Assembly: GCF_964355755.1 (NCBI RefSeq)
Contig: NC_092677.1
Coordinates: 2,051,001-2,115,000, forward strand
Length of the DNA stretch: 64,000 bases
Direction: 5' to 3'
Source: Antedon mediterranea
Lineage: Eukaryota; Echinodermata; Crinoidea; Comatulida; Antedonidae
Each line of letters begins with the position of its first letter. Positions within the stretch are counted from its first letter, which is position 1. The notes below the pieces were generated by a model that was given only the letters and a program-made list of their open reading frames with translations, did no database searches and was not told the DNA's origin. This document shows, one piece after another, positions 36,024 through 59,900 of this stretch. The position numbers and the translations under genes are program-made.

Positions 36024-39000
36024 TTATTTCTGATGAAATTTTAAGAGAGTAAGCAGCTTTGTCTGCGCTTCCACGAGGGAGTTGAGTGCAGTATATGCTG
36101 ACAAAAAAAAACAAGCAAAACAAAGTTACCATACAGTAGAAACTGAATAGTTTATCAATATAAATACATTCACAATACATACATTTCTATAATGCGCGTG
36201 AGACTCGTCCATTTTATTGTTAGGGGTGTCTTACCTTTCTGGCGAATTTCGTTGTTTGGCAATTCGACGTGATTTTGACAGGATGTACGTGTCCAGTCGA
36301 GTTTCTTTGATGGCGTTTGCTCCTCCTTAACTTCTAAAAAACAAAGTTTTCAAGATAAAAACAAAAATTAGATTGGTAAATTATAAATCTTTGACATACT
36401 GTATGCTCGACGTAGTTGTCTCTAATTCCAAGCTGACATTACCGTGACACAACAGGTCATGATGAAGCACAACATTTCGTGACCTCACCATTTCTGTCCA
36501 ACTATTTCTTGACCTCACTGGCACAGTGTGGAGGAACGAAACGCACAACCTATCTGGGTTCTTTGAACTCTGTCGTATTAGAAAAACGCCCCTCTGTTGT
36601 GACGTAAGTAAACTTTCAACGTCCTTTTGAGCGATGTTTCCATAATAACAACTAAAAAAGTAGGCCTATATGAGTTGGAGTAGTATAGCTATAGGAATGT
36701 CTTTGATTATAATTATATAAGCCTACATCTCTTTAGTATAAAATTGATATATTGATTGTAAAAGAACACCAAGTTCGTTGTACAAGTGTTTAAAGTATAT
36801 TATCGTTTACCTTTCAATTGCTTCTGCCTGCCAAAACAAAATAAAATCAACCATTTGATTGAAAATTTTTATTGTGATTACGATACGATGCCTTTTATTT
36901 TACTTACTTGAAACTTCATTCAAACCATTTTAAAAACATATTAATTATTGCCAAACACATCTTTCAAAAGATAATATGTCAGGATTTTTATCAGGGAAGA
37001 GTATAAAATGTTACTGCTTCCCTCGTTTTACCTGTTGAATAATATTTTGTAACTCTGCCTTAATGTGTTCGGGTAAGTCTGACCGGTCGCTTTTTAACTG
37101 TACAGGAGGGAATACCTCTCGGTTCAGGTCCAGTCCAAATTTACTGTGAACGCTGTCATCCTTGGCGTCTGACTTGACGTCAACAGCAGCCGGATTACGT
37201 AAAGGGTCTCGTAGGCAACCTGTACGACGTTGTCGGCTCAAGAAGTTCACGACTGACGTTCCTGAGTCACGTAAGAGTTTATCAGTTGCAGATGTTACGA
37301 ATTTTGCGCTCATCCAGTGAAAAAATCGCTTGAAATCTTGTTTATCGATGATATTAGCTGAAACATAGAATATTGTTATTATTGTCTTTTAGAATGGAAA
37401 TTCAATTTAAATGTTTTATTAGTCGTCACAAACAATCAATTTTCACTTACTGGAGAAAAAGGACTTTAGTGCATCTTCGGTTCTCTGCTTGGGATGACCA
37501 GTAGATTTTGTAAAGTGTTGTATAAGAGAAATCCGTCTTGCCTGAAAATATTGTAAATAATATTAATAGACCTAGGGTAGTTATTCATTTATTTTTATAT
37601 AACAGTAACATCTTGTTACCTCATTTTGAAGGATACAGTCAATTTCATTAATAATTTGTAGCTAAAATAGCAAAATAATTCTATCCCAAAATAGCGATCG
37701 AATACCGTTTATTTGGAGTAAACGTCGTCTTTGTAGTAGACAGTCGTCATTTACGATGTCTCATATACGTATAGTCAAAGAACTTATAAGTTCTTTGGTA
37801 TAGTTGATATAAATGGGTTTAGCTAACGTACCTGTAGTGTATCTTTGAACCAATAAGTCCATACGTACTCTGAGATGTCATTACCATCAACGTTTGAGTC
37901 TATGGCTACCTCCTCTTTAAGAATCTGAAATTCCGTAAACAAATAATCAATCAGGCATATTTATGAACCGCCACTGTTCTCTGTCCGGTGGACCAACAAG
38001 CAAACGACAGTACGTCGCCAGATCACAACCTTCCTATCGCAATATAATCGCAATATCATCGCAATATCTTATCAATATCCTATCGACATTTTATCAATAT
38101 CCGATCAACATGCTATCAATATCCTATCAACCATCCTATTGCAATGTAATCACAATATCATCGCAATATCTTATCAATATCCTATCGACATTTTATCAAT
38201 ATCCGATCAACATGCTATCAATATCCTATCAATATCCTATCAACATGCTATCAATATCCTATCAACATTCTAAAAATATGCTCAACATTCTGTCCATATC
38301 CTATTAACATTTTATCAATATCCTGTCAACATGCTATCAATATCCTGTCAACATTCTATCAATATCCTGTCAACATGCTATCAATATCTGTCAACATGCT
38401 ATCAATATTCTGTCAACATTCTATCAATATCCTGTCAACATTCTATCAATATCCTATCAACATTAAATATCCTATCAACATTCTATCAATATGCTATCAA
38501 CATTATATCAATATCCTATCAACCTTCTATCAATATCCTATCAACATTCTATCAATATCCTATCAACCTTCTATCAATATCCTATCAACATTCTATCAAT
38601 ATCCTATCAACATTCTATCAATATCCTATCAACCTTCTATCAATATCCTATCAACATTCTATCAATATCCTATCAACCTTCTATCAATATCCTATCAACA
38701 TTTTATCAATATCCTATCAACATTCTATCAATATCCTATCAACATTCTATCAACATTCTATCAATATCCTATCAACCTTATATGAATTACATAGTCAATA
38801 TACTAACTTTGTGAACATTCTTTGCTTCATGTATTTTCGTCTTTAAATCATCATGCCACGTGTACAATGTGTTGGTTGCATAACTAGTTCCCATAGCGTA
38901 TAGTAACCTTCCCAATTCCGTCATGACGTCACAATATCGCGTCAAAATACCAACATAATCTAAAAGAAAATCATGACGTAATACAGTAGATCAAAATAAT

Positions 39001-39231
39001 TGAATCCACTATAGTACACGTTCAATACTACACCCTTCCCAATATTTTACCTTTAATACTTGTTACTGTAAACTCGGTTTTAAATATGAGACCGAGTTGC
39101 TGGCCAACAACTTCTACGTCACCAGCCGAAACCGGAAGTCTAACCTTGACGACGTTATGCAAATTACACAGGTGTTCACCTATTTCTCTACATACTTCAA
39201 ACACCTGTTGATGTTCCGAGTCTGACGTCAT
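36024..39231 (-). CDS. Protein with C-terminal SH2 domain, family not recognised
   Basis: Nine exons: 39231-39051, 38959-38808, 37924-37832, 37541-37451, 37357-37032, 36827-36811 (17-nt microexon), 36651-36443, 36333-36235, 36097-36024. They give 413 aa with all phases consistent and an AATAAA overlapping the stop. Residues about 1-280 match no family I know. About residues 287-410 form an SH2 domain: CYYGNIAQKDVESLL (betaA/alphaA), RGVFLIRQSS (the FLVRES-like motif with the phosphotyrosine-binding Arg) and a C-terminal helix AYTALNSLVEAQTKLLTLL. A charged insertion lies between the central strands and that helix. SH2 domains bind phosphotyrosine, so a signalling adaptor role is inferred. The start may be further upstream: a coding-like exon with ATG at 40104 ends at a GTAAGT but does not join in phase by the obvious sites. 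Confidence 0.7.
38040..38792. repeat. ~22-bp minisatellite CCTATCAACATTCTATCAATAT
   Basis: Over 30 units in the intron after exon 2 of the SH2 gene, ending about 15 bp from its donor (38808). An early block (38040-38240) contains a higher-order repeat with ATCGCAATAT. Long ORFs in several frames (ILSTFYQYPIN) are artefacts of the repeat. Confidence 0.95.
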
Positions 39232-39387
39232 TATTGCTCTATACAGTTATAAAGATAAAATGCACGTTTACTTTATGAATTGATGTTCTTAATGAGTAAA
39301 AAATTCACAATTACACCATAATTAGGCCAACATATGAACAAACAAAAAAGATACATAACCAATAACAAACATTCATACATACACAAT

Positions 39388-39645
39388 GGAGGTACATCTC
39401 CATGCAAACACCATTATATTGCACCTCCATGCATACACCATTATATTGCACCTCCATGCATACACCATTATATTGCACCTCCATGCATACACCATTATAT
39501 TGCACCTCTATGCACACACCATTATATTGCACCTCCATGCACACACCATTATATTGCACCTCCATGCATACACCATTATATTGCACCTCCATGCATACAC
39601 CATTATATTGCACCTCCATGCATACACCATTATATTGCACCTTAT
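39388..39645. repeat. 27-bp minisatellite CACCATTATATTGCACCTCCATGCATA
   Basis: Nine to ten near-perfect units upstream of the SH2 gene's ATG at 39231, possibly within its first intron. Because 27 is a multiple of 3, several frames on both strands are open (for example YCTSMHTPL). No evidence of translation. Confidence 0.95.
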
Positions 39646-40002
39646 CAACAAATTAAATTTTGTGTTTGTTTTAACTTAATGATTTTAATTTGATGCCTCA
39701 CGAATATGCTGTTGAAGTATATATTATTCCACATCGGGGGCCAGCATATCGACCCGAAATATTAGAACAAACTGTACTTAAATTAACATATGAACAGTAA
39801 GTTAAAAATACATGAAAATAATACATGAAATACATAACAACCATCGCAAGTTAGGTTTGTCCTCAATCGCTACCGCCGAAAATAATTAGTTCATAGTCCT
39901 AATGAGTAAACTCCATAGTTCTATACTAAATTAAACCTTCAATCCACCACTACGGCCATGTAAAAAACCAACGTACCTAATACGACAGACCTAGATACTT
40001 AC

Positions 40003-40104
40003 TTTTACTTTTAGTCGTATATTGCTGGTATTGCTTTTAAAACCCCATTTAAAATCTCGTCTGCCTTCGTCTGTGTGAATGGCAACATCAACGTTGTTTG
40101 CCAT
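40003..40104 (-). CDS. Possible upstream first exon of the SH2 gene
   Basis: On the minus strand ATG at 40104 opens 34 codons (MANNVDVAIHTDEGRRDFKW...) up to a consensus GTAAGT donor. It lies head-to-head with PFDN2. Splicing to 39231 needs a non-obvious donor (GTATCT, one more in-frame codon plus 1 nt) and an AG two bases later. It may instead be an alternative first exon. Confidence 0.35.
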
Positions 40105-40424
40105 TGTTCTGTTGTGTTAGTACAACAACACCGTGTTTACAGTGCATTCCAAACCATTATCCACATATCCCATGGAAACGTATTCATTATACAGAAAACG
40201 ACACAATTTAATGTATTATAATATTGGTTAATTAGCTCATAATTCCAAATTATATACTTGTCAACGATATATAAAAACTGATAGTAATTATCGAATAATG
40301 ATTCAAGTGCTGCGCAGTTCACATGTCGTTTTAAACAGACGCGCCGCGTCTCTGTTTTTTTTTATAACACTCTGCCTCATGAATTGGGATTTTTTGATCG
40401 ATGATCTGGCAACGAATAGTAATC
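40105..40424. promoter_or_regulatory. Candidate bidirectional promoter, SH2-protein gene and PFDN2
   Basis: If the exon at 40104 belongs to the minus-strand gene, only about 320 bp separates two divergent start codons. This fits a shared promoter for a housekeeping gene. No TATA box stands out. Confidence 0.4.
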
Positions 40425-41341
40425 ATGGCTGACAAAAAGACCGTGGCCGCGGCGAATTCTTCATCTAAAAAATCAAATGAACAGATTGTTCAAGAATTCA
40501 ATCAGCTTCGTCAGGAGCAGAGAGCGTTAGCTAGTAAAATGAACGAACTAGAGACAGAAGCAAATGAACATAGGTATTTATCGAATCTGTTTAAATATGA
40601 ATTTTTGTTAGGCCTTATACTAGAGCTTGCTCGACTAGGCCTAGTAGATGTCCACCCCGCCAGGCGAGTGGAGATGTGGGTACCTGCTACTTAGGCCTAG
40701 GCTAGCTTGTTCACTGTTGCGATTAATTACCCACACATGGTGCAGTGAGACAGATGTTATTTAAAGTAAAATAATATGCACTCACTTGAGATTAATTATT
40801 CTTTTTACTCCTCTGCATTAATATTTTAGTTTAAATGTGTTTCTTAATTTTTTTCAGTTTAGTAATTAAAACTCTTGGAGTTGTCGATGGAGAAAGAAAA
40901 TGTTTCCGGTTAGTTGGAGGAGTACTAGTTGAAAGGACGGTCAAAGATGTACTGCCTGCACTCAAACACAATAAAGATGGGGTGAGTATAGGCCCTAGCT
41001 GGGCTAGATAGTTTTCCTTTGTGTGCAGAAAATAAACAAAACATAAGAATTTGTATATGTGCTAATGTACCATTATGTTTCTCATTAAAGTAATACTACT
41101 TAATAGTATAAATATGTGCGCTGTATAATTAATTTTCCTTAAACTTTTTTTTTTTCAATTTCAGTTAACAAAACTGCTTGAAACCTTAAAACAACAGTTA
41201 GAATTGAAAGGGAAAGACTTACAAGCATATCGGGAAAAACACAACATACGGATTCGTGGCGAAGAGACGGACGACAAGGAAAAGGAACCAGCAGCTAAAA
41301 CCGGCGGATCTCAGAGCATTCTAGTTGCAAAGGGATCGTGA
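40425..41341 (+). CDS. PFDN2: Prefoldin subunit 2
   Basis: Three exons: 40425-40573, 40858-40981, 41165-41341. They encode 149 aa, the usual prefoldin 2 size. The N-terminal coiled coil has the family hallmark FNQLRQEQRALASKMNELE, followed by the central hairpin region RKCFRLVGGVLVERTVKDVL and a second coiled coil TKLLETLKQQLELKGKDLQ. The tail is hydrophilic and ends SILVAKGS. PFDN2 is one of the beta-type subunits of the hexameric prefoldin chaperone, which hands unfolded actin and tubulin to CCT in the cytosol. The start codon is supported by alignment of the MADKK start with the human protein. A polyadenylation-like AATAAA lies near 42058. Confidence 0.97.
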
Positions 41342-44218
41342 TATCCAAAATCATACACATTGATACAACCTATTAATGTATAGGTTCTGTGTTTACTACT
41401 TTATCTTATGAACTAGCTATCTTGCAGACAGATAATATTCTCAATGTTAGAGTTATAAAATACTGTCTTGCATAATTTCCCGCATTAAATGGCTTGCTAT
41501 TCCACTTTCTCATCAACTGTAATACTATGGCAGTATAGATTGATGATTTGTCAAATTAAAATATTAATTTTTCATCAGTACAGTTTTGTTTTTAATGCAC
41601 GATTAAATAAGAATTCCAAAAAGTCTAATCCATTGGTCTACATGAAACTAAGCCAGTAGAAATTTCGGTGGGTAAAAATGTAAATGAGAAAAAAGTTTTG
41701 TACTGAAATTGACATGTCTACCATAAGTGTATGCCAGGTACAAATAATTTCCCTCTAATTAAAATTGTTAATTTTATATAACTTATTTTGTTCATTGTAC
41801 TGTAGGCTATCATCAATGCATTATTGAAGTGATTTTTATAAAGTGTATTTAGGATTTTTTTTAAACTTTTGTTATTTTGATTATAAACGTGAAACCTGCC
41901 ACAAGAACTTGCATGGTATTCAAGTAGCAGGCTTAATTTATGGATAAAGATACCAAATGTCATAGCAACCTATTGTTTATGTTGTTTTTTGTGTTATTAT
42001 TTCTCAATCTCTGAGGCATGCTGTAATTGGTGATTGTTCGCTGTTGGGATGTGGTTGAAATAAAACAAAAATAACAAAAGTAGCTGTTATTTGAGCATTA
42101 AAAAAAGCTCAACTATACATTGGCTGTGAATCCAAATTGATGAAAGATTCTTGTTTACTTGCTTGTATACACACGCAAGCTAACAGCTTATACGTCCATC
42201 AATATTTTAGGTCATCTTGCTGAACAATAATGAACGATTACTGTGACCTTTTACAAGAGCAGATTTTGATGGCTAAAGCCAAGCCGCCAGCTATGTGACA
42301 TACATACCAAACAAATGTATAGAGTAGTTTCAGTCTTGTACATAACATTTAATTTGTTTTACTGGATCATGTCCACATACAGAATATGCAAACACTCACA
42401 ATTCAAAAACGGTAAAAAAAAAACTTGGGAAGAAAACTATCAGATGTACAATTATACGCTGTGAGAAAACAACTATTTTAAATATAGTTGCATCTCATTA
42501 TACCTGTCTCAACAATAATAATAATATATAACATTTGTATTTATCACATTGTAACCATTAAAATCCCAGTTTAAATTCATTAACAGAATTATCAAATATA
42601 TTACTCTAGTAAGAATATGAATTTATGATACAAACTGCTATTGTTTAACCTTTACAGATTATTTTTTTTAAACCCTAAAATGACATGATTGTAATTTGGG
42701 AGGGAGGAAAGAAGAGGTTAAGAAAAGATTTTATAGATGAATGACCTTATTAATATTACATATACTGTACTGATATTATCTTCAGGCTTCAACGAATAAC
42801 TAGTATTGCGGTGACCTGTACTCAACCCTAAATCTCAATAGGTACAAAAGTACGATTGCACCACAATATAATGATACATGCCTCCTCACAGTTGGTTGGC
42901 TCATTTCAGATTGTAATTTGTACTAACACTCAAGAACGTAGGTGTAAATCTATAATAGGTGAAGAAACAATATCAAAACAGCGGCTAGAGCTAAACAGTA
43001 ATACTAAATAATGTATTTACACATTTTAGTTTTTATTGAATTCTATTCATGTTTTCATATTACATCATCTTATACACAAGCATGTTACATCCACTAATGT
43101 GCCCCTGCCCTATTGGCAATAAATCACCCATCACAGACTGACAGAATGTTGAGAATTAGTTATTTGAATGATTCAGCATATACGGTAGAACATATCCTTC
43201 AGGTAAACCCTAGAAAATCTCGCTCAACGAGGGAAAAATGTTTTAACACCAAGACCAACTCCGATTCAGTTGCTAAATTCACATTTTGAGGAGGGTAAGA
43301 CATACATTTTGTGTCCTTGTATGCCTGTCCATATTTAGAAGAGTTATAACCCTTTATTATTCCTATATAAACCCACTTTTTACTATATGGAAGATTTAAA
43401 TCAAACTCAAAAACTGTAATATGATAAAGTGTATCCTCTAAATAACACATTTTATGGAACTGAATTTAAAAGTGCAAATGTACAGATATATAAAGAATTG
43501 CTTAAAGGTTACGCACAAAAAAAATCAAGTGAGCTTTCGTTTTGGGACAGCAATTTAACGGTTGTAACATGGACGCAATAATCATTCCACTCGCGACAAT
43601 CGTTAAATCACCATTGTCTTCCGTTCCGAAACGAGAGCTCGCTATTGGCCAATTAGATTACCTCACACCAAGACAAACCGACAGCAACACACAATGTGTA
43701 CATAAGGAATTACCGACAAACATTCAAAAAATCTTTGTACAGCTGTGGAAACTTTTCTGTTTGTAATGGTTAACGCATCAACACCCTAGGTACGCGACAA
43801 GCTTGTTTAATAATAATAGTGTCTATACAGATATTTCTATAAAAAAAAAAACGATTTACATTTCATAGTTTAAAGACGGTTAAATTAATTTCTTTCAATA
43901 CAAAAGAAATTTATTTTGAGCTCATCGATACATACTATACAACCATGTCAAATATTTTATAGTGAGAACCCAAATTGACCAATCATATTAGAGGTTGTAA
44001 ACGCTCTAGTCTATTGTAGTAGAGGTCATGACCCTCCAATCTCTGTATCTTAAAACTATGTTCATTGGTTGTCTTAAGAATAATCAGTTTTTACTGAAGC
44101 TGAAATCCATCTAGGTTGATTAGCTAGTATTATATATAATAATTTATATATAATTATTTTTGTATGGATAATAACACATGATCACAAAGAACACAGATCT
44201 TATGTTACTTCTGTAAGT
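41342..44218. other. PFDN2 3' region and intergenic sequence
   Basis: No convincing gene. The 83-codon minus-strand frame at 43199-43450 and the 74-codon plus-strand frame at 43542-43766 have no recognisable domain and no matched splice partners. Confidence 0.45.
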
Positions 44219-54442
<10,224 letters not shown>

Positions 54443-56940
54443 TTTGAATGGTAGAGCTAACTGTCCGCAAACTGTCGGGTTTCATGCAGTGCTTTTAAAG
54501 TTAATTGTTGATGGCGCTATTTATATATTTCTTTTAGAATTTTTATTCAAATCTTCCCACTGAAAATAATTGTTGTTTTGTTTAATATGCAATTTTAATG
54601 TCACATAAAAATAATAGTTGTTCACTTTTACCAAAAATTTGAAAAAAAAAAGGTTTTCCTGTACTTGTACACGGTAATTTAAAGCATAAAATAATAAAAT
54701 TGACTGGAAGTCAGTGGGTTTTTGGTTGAATTTAAAGATACTAGAGGGTGAGCTCGCTTCGCTCGCTCCCCTCTCTAGGAAGTGTAGACGATGGTTCTCG
54801 GAATGATAATGTTCTTCTTGTATGTTTTCTGTCGGTTACCATTATTGAAAATGCTTGACATTCGTAAAACTAAACTATTCTGTTTCACAGTGTCTTAGAT
54901 GATTAATAACATTTTAAAGTATAGTCTTTATTATTTGGTAGGGCCCTTATAGGGCGGAGGTGGGGTGGCGGAGTTCATTTGAGGGAGGTGCTTATTCGAG
55001 TGATATATGTTAATTTTTTTAGTTTTAATAATGGTAACATTTATAATCAAATGAAATCCTCTAATAGATATGAAAAGTGGTAAAAAAGAATAACAAATGC
55101 TTGGTAAATTGTAGATAACAGTGCGATGAATTCTACTACAAATAGTATAATTGTGTTTTTATTATAAATGTGGATGGGATGGACGTTTATTAGATAGTTG
55201 GGTTGGGGGGGGGGGATTATTATTCAAAGTGATGTTTAATATTGGAGAGGCGTTTATTCAAATAAATAACATCCTAATAAGTAGTAATACATTATTTAAT
55301 TTAAACATCTTTTGAAACTAACTGCCGTGACAGAGTGGGCCGTTTCGGCCCAAGAAAGAAGACATTACGGCTTGCAACATGGGCAGACATCTCGGTCCTA
55401 ACGGGACACAGATAGCCTACAGTTATTCCTGCCAGCTTACTTAATAAAACTCAGCTATCGGGATTTCACTCGATTAATGTCTTATCATCAAATCTCCCTA
55501 TGTAATTTTATAATACTATTCCCCACAATATATTCCGATTCTTTATGGCGTATATTTAATTTGATCTTTATTAATTTGCAGTATAATTTTTATTTTTTAA
55601 CTACTGTATCTTTCACACGCGCGGTCCATTCCTAAAATAAACAAAAAACTAAAATGGCTATGACTAATGGCCAACTTAAGCTCCAGTCTTACTATCTGTT
55701 TTTTTCTTCCGTCTTCCAAAGGGACACTGTATTGATTGATGGAAAGTGCCTGTTTCCAGTCACCTTTAGGGTCAAATCTATTATTTTAACTGCTCCCTTG
55801 TGTATAAAAGAGAGAAAATAGTTGAAACCATGTTGCTGCAAGGTGAACTTATCATAAACCCGGAAATTACTTGACCGCCAAAAATTGAAATTGAGTAGAA
55901 AATCTACTGTTGAAATCATAATGTTGTTAAAAAACTCTTTATAATATCTTCCCAAGATAGAAATATGGAAAAATAGCGTCGAACTGAACACTAATGTTAT
56001 CAAATCTACGTTTCGCGGTACACCTGAGATAGATAAGGTACGTATCCAGGGCGGAGATTTGTACCGAAGTTTTTGCATTGTGCTCGCCTATGTCAGAATT
56101 AACCATAATTTATATATAGATTGTCCCATAAACAATGTTTTTAATATGTAATTTTAATGTCATATAATAGTTATTCACTTTGGCCAAAAACTAGATCAAA
56201 ACAAAATTATTTACCTGAAAAAATGTAATTTTAAAAAAAACCACTTAAATTGTCTGTCATACAATGGTTTTTGTCATTTTAATAATTTTTTTTTTTTGTA
56301 AATAAATTTAATAAAACTTTATGAAAGTCTGATTTTATTAATTTTTCATGTTTTTGGGGGAAAATAAATCTTTAAGGATTTAGTTTGCCTTTTAACACAT
56401 TTATTTATTTAATTTTTTTTTTCTACGGAAGTTATTAACTTTACTAAAACTGCAAAATGACCTTTTCAAAGTCGTCGCCCCATAACGAGATTGTTACTAC
56501 GTCACACGTATTACGCATTAGTGATTTTAATGTTGAAAAGAGTTTACTGTTTATACAAACGTACAAACGAACCTGTTGAAAGCCTCAACGATACTAATTA
56601 TTATACACTGATGTTTGTTGCTATGAGGGGTCACAATAGATACTTAATGTTGTTGTTAGGTAACCAAGCGGAGTGCCAATCGGGTCAAAATCTGTCGTGC
56701 TGCGAGCTGCATACAACAAAGATAGTAGTAGTCCCGTAGTAGTCTGACGACCGATAGGCCTAGAGCTAATTTCCTCTGCTTTTTTTACAAATTTAAATAT
56801 TCGTTAATGATAATTTGAAATAATAAATATTCCGTGCTTTTATTTGGTTGTATTAAAACAACACACATGACGCTGTTGTTAATTTGATAGGACAGTACAC
56901 TACACATTTAACTCGTAGACGATCGCTGAGGAGGCTTCAA
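54443..56940. other. Intergenic region PP2A-A to SAXO gene
   Basis: Contains a small foldback near 54731-54780 (AGAGGGTGAGCTCGCTTCGC ... GCTCCCCTCTCTAG) and AT-rich sequence. An isolated 128-codon minus-strand frame runs from 56078 to 55692 (starts MQKLRYKSPPWIRTL). That frame has no recognised domain and no splice partner, so it is not called as a gene. Confidence 0.4.
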
Positions 56941-56941
56941 C

Positions 56942-59900
56942 ATGCCGAGTGCATTTGAACAGCAACCAGCCACCGCAGGCTCTCTGACCAGCCAAGAAAT
57001 TGAATTGCTGAATGAACAATTTCCGAACTTCACTTGCATTTGTGAACTTTGTGACTGCGGGTAAGTTTTCAACGACGTTCAATTAATATTAATTCATTTC
57101 AACTTAAACCGGTCATATCACCTAAAACGTTTGTGACTACCAAGTTCTTCGTTGACGCACGCATATGCCTTAACTTAAGTCAATTAGACCTACAGGTACC
57201 GCTAAGTAAAATAATGTGATACGAAATAAATAGTAGATCCTTATTAATATAATTTGAAAAAGCCATGAATACTTGATCACCAGCACCTGTACATGAGTTG
57301 ACACTCACTTATAGTTTGGTACCTGAAATATATATACGTAACTATTTTCTTGTTTTAAAACTAGCGAAGAGAAACTTCCCTGTTTAAAACAAAATGTATT
57401 TGTAAGCTCTGTCTATCTGGTTTGACCAAAAAAAAGTGTGATGTGCCAAATATGGTAGTGATATGCCCAAATATGACAGTGATACGATATCATCATGTCC
57501 ATATATGGACCCTCATTATGATTTTCAATCTGAATTCGGAGTAAAAAAACACTTGTGGCATTCCAGCATTTTTTTGCTATAGCATTTGATAAACATGCCT
57601 AGCAATAATTAAGGTTGACGTTCTGTAACATTTGGCTATATACACTTACGAAAATAATGTTAGCTCAACAGCGAACATGGCAATAATTGAGCAATTGTTA
57701 TGATTCTTAATATATCCAAGGCCGCCGGACAAAAAAGAAAAAAACAAAACAAACACAAACAAATGTTCAGACGACGTCAAGTGAAAGATGACAGGCACTC
57801 TGTAGACTTTGGAACTGTTGGTTCAGTCATTCTATCAATTATCTACCAAATTCAAATGCACGTACGACTATCATTTTTTCATTAATGTGCGCTAAATCTA
57901 TAATTACCAACGGTAGTTATTAAACATTACGTGATGCGTCACGTGTATGACGTGTTTCTAAAAAATAAGTCGTCACCGATTACTGTTTAACCCACGCCTT
58001 GAGAAAAGTCTTCTAATCTAACCATTACCTTCCCTCATCATCAACTATCTATGCTTTAGCATTAAATAAGCAATAACTTAATTTACAATTCTTTCATAAT
58101 TGTACGTACTTTTTCAGTCGTCATGTTCACCACAAGGATTGTAAAAAACGCGCTAAACCAACCAAACCAGTTGACAAAGATTGCACACTTAGCGATTACC
58201 AACGAACGTACGTAGCGTATCCTGGCAACCGCAGAAGATTACCCATCATTCCCCCTGCAACACCACGTGATCGTAACCGACCTCCGATGGACTTGAACAC
58301 AATCCAACGCACAGACTTCGTCAATTGCCCTGTAGTAAAACCGGAAAGAATTACACAGGTAAGCGGCCTTTGTAATGACGTTATATTACGTCATAGATAA
58401 TACCAATGTCACACACCACCATAGACGTCAATATTGGGTCAGAAAATAATTATATCTAACTTAACATTTAGAATATTTTTTTATGACAGAAACAAACTTA
58501 CGAACCATCTAACGTTCCATTGGACGGAAACACGGTGTATAAAATGACGTACCCGGGTCACGTTGCTTTTCCGAATATCCAAATGCGCCGACCAATGACG
58601 AAACACGGACGAGGAAACACTTCGGCGAAGTTCGATTCCCGAACAACAAACAAGGAGCAGTTTAAACATTGGAACAGTAACCCAGCTCCCTCATTTAGTG
58701 AATATCCTTCTTTTACAGGTAACTTATAACTTATTCACCAAAGATTATTCAATATTGGTATATTATAGGTTGATGAACCTAATTCAAATGATGCGAACAT
58801 TCACGCGAAAGTGCTTTAATGGCACCTACCATCAAAGACACTTATTGTTCACGTCCACTCTAACGGAACGTCTAAACCCTACAGTGATATCTATTTCGAA
58901 GCAAAGTCTGTGCAGACCACCTATTTATGTCGTGATAGTAAAACGTTGTTTTGAATTAATTTCAGGTTCGATTATTTACCCTGGAAAAATGGAACAAATG
59001 AAATCAACGACCCAACACGATTTCCCGGGCGCTATTGCTGAACCAGTTAAAATGGTTAAAATTGCCGAAGGCAATTTATCATTAGAAGGTATATGATCAC
59101 TTTTTGTGTTAATAATATTGTTATTCGGTCTAGCCTCATACTCTTTCCAACAGAATACATTATGAATAATGCAAAAGAATTCAAATAAACCACATGTTTG
59201 CGTCAGATTATTGCAGATTCGCGTCAACCAGATGATGAGCGTCACACGTTCAAATACCAGAATGTGTTTGGCCACTATGTGCTTAGTTTACGATAATGGC
59301 AACCCATCACATATATATTTCATTGCAGGACACCACGATCATTTAACTGTTAACCAGGCTACGTACCTTGATAATGGTACTGGTCATCGAGCAGAACGTG
59401 TGAAACGCAACCCCACGATCAAAACGCAAGGCCACTTCCACGGCAAGACGCAGCACATGTACGACTTCCCCACGTATCGTAGTCAACCTCTTCCAGCAAA
59501 GCCAATTACGCCACCACCTTCCACGATACGTCTGAGCATGGACTCAAGGTAGTACCAGTCGTAGCTGCAGTAGGCCTATATGTTATTCATTCTTCTTTCT
59601 TTTTTAAATCATGTCTAATGGTAATACATCAATACTAAATGTACGTGATTAATAACATTGAAAGATAGAACAATTCTCCGTAGAGTGTTTCTCAAAAACT
59701 TCCGAGTAGGCGCTACATTCAGAATTCAAACCAACCATCCTGTCACATGACTCGTGAATCGTCTGTACTTAATATTAAGTGCATTGATCTGAACATTAGT
59801 TACGTGATTGTATACATCAATGACGTCACCGTGTTATTTAAGCCTACTTATTTCACATGCAAATGTTAACATTGTATTTTATTATTCTAATTTTAGATTA

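Noticed and set aside
55692-56078. 128-codon minus-strand ORF as a single-exon gene
   Set aside because: No recognisable domain, no paralogue in the window, AT-rich surroundings; chance ORF cannot be excluded.
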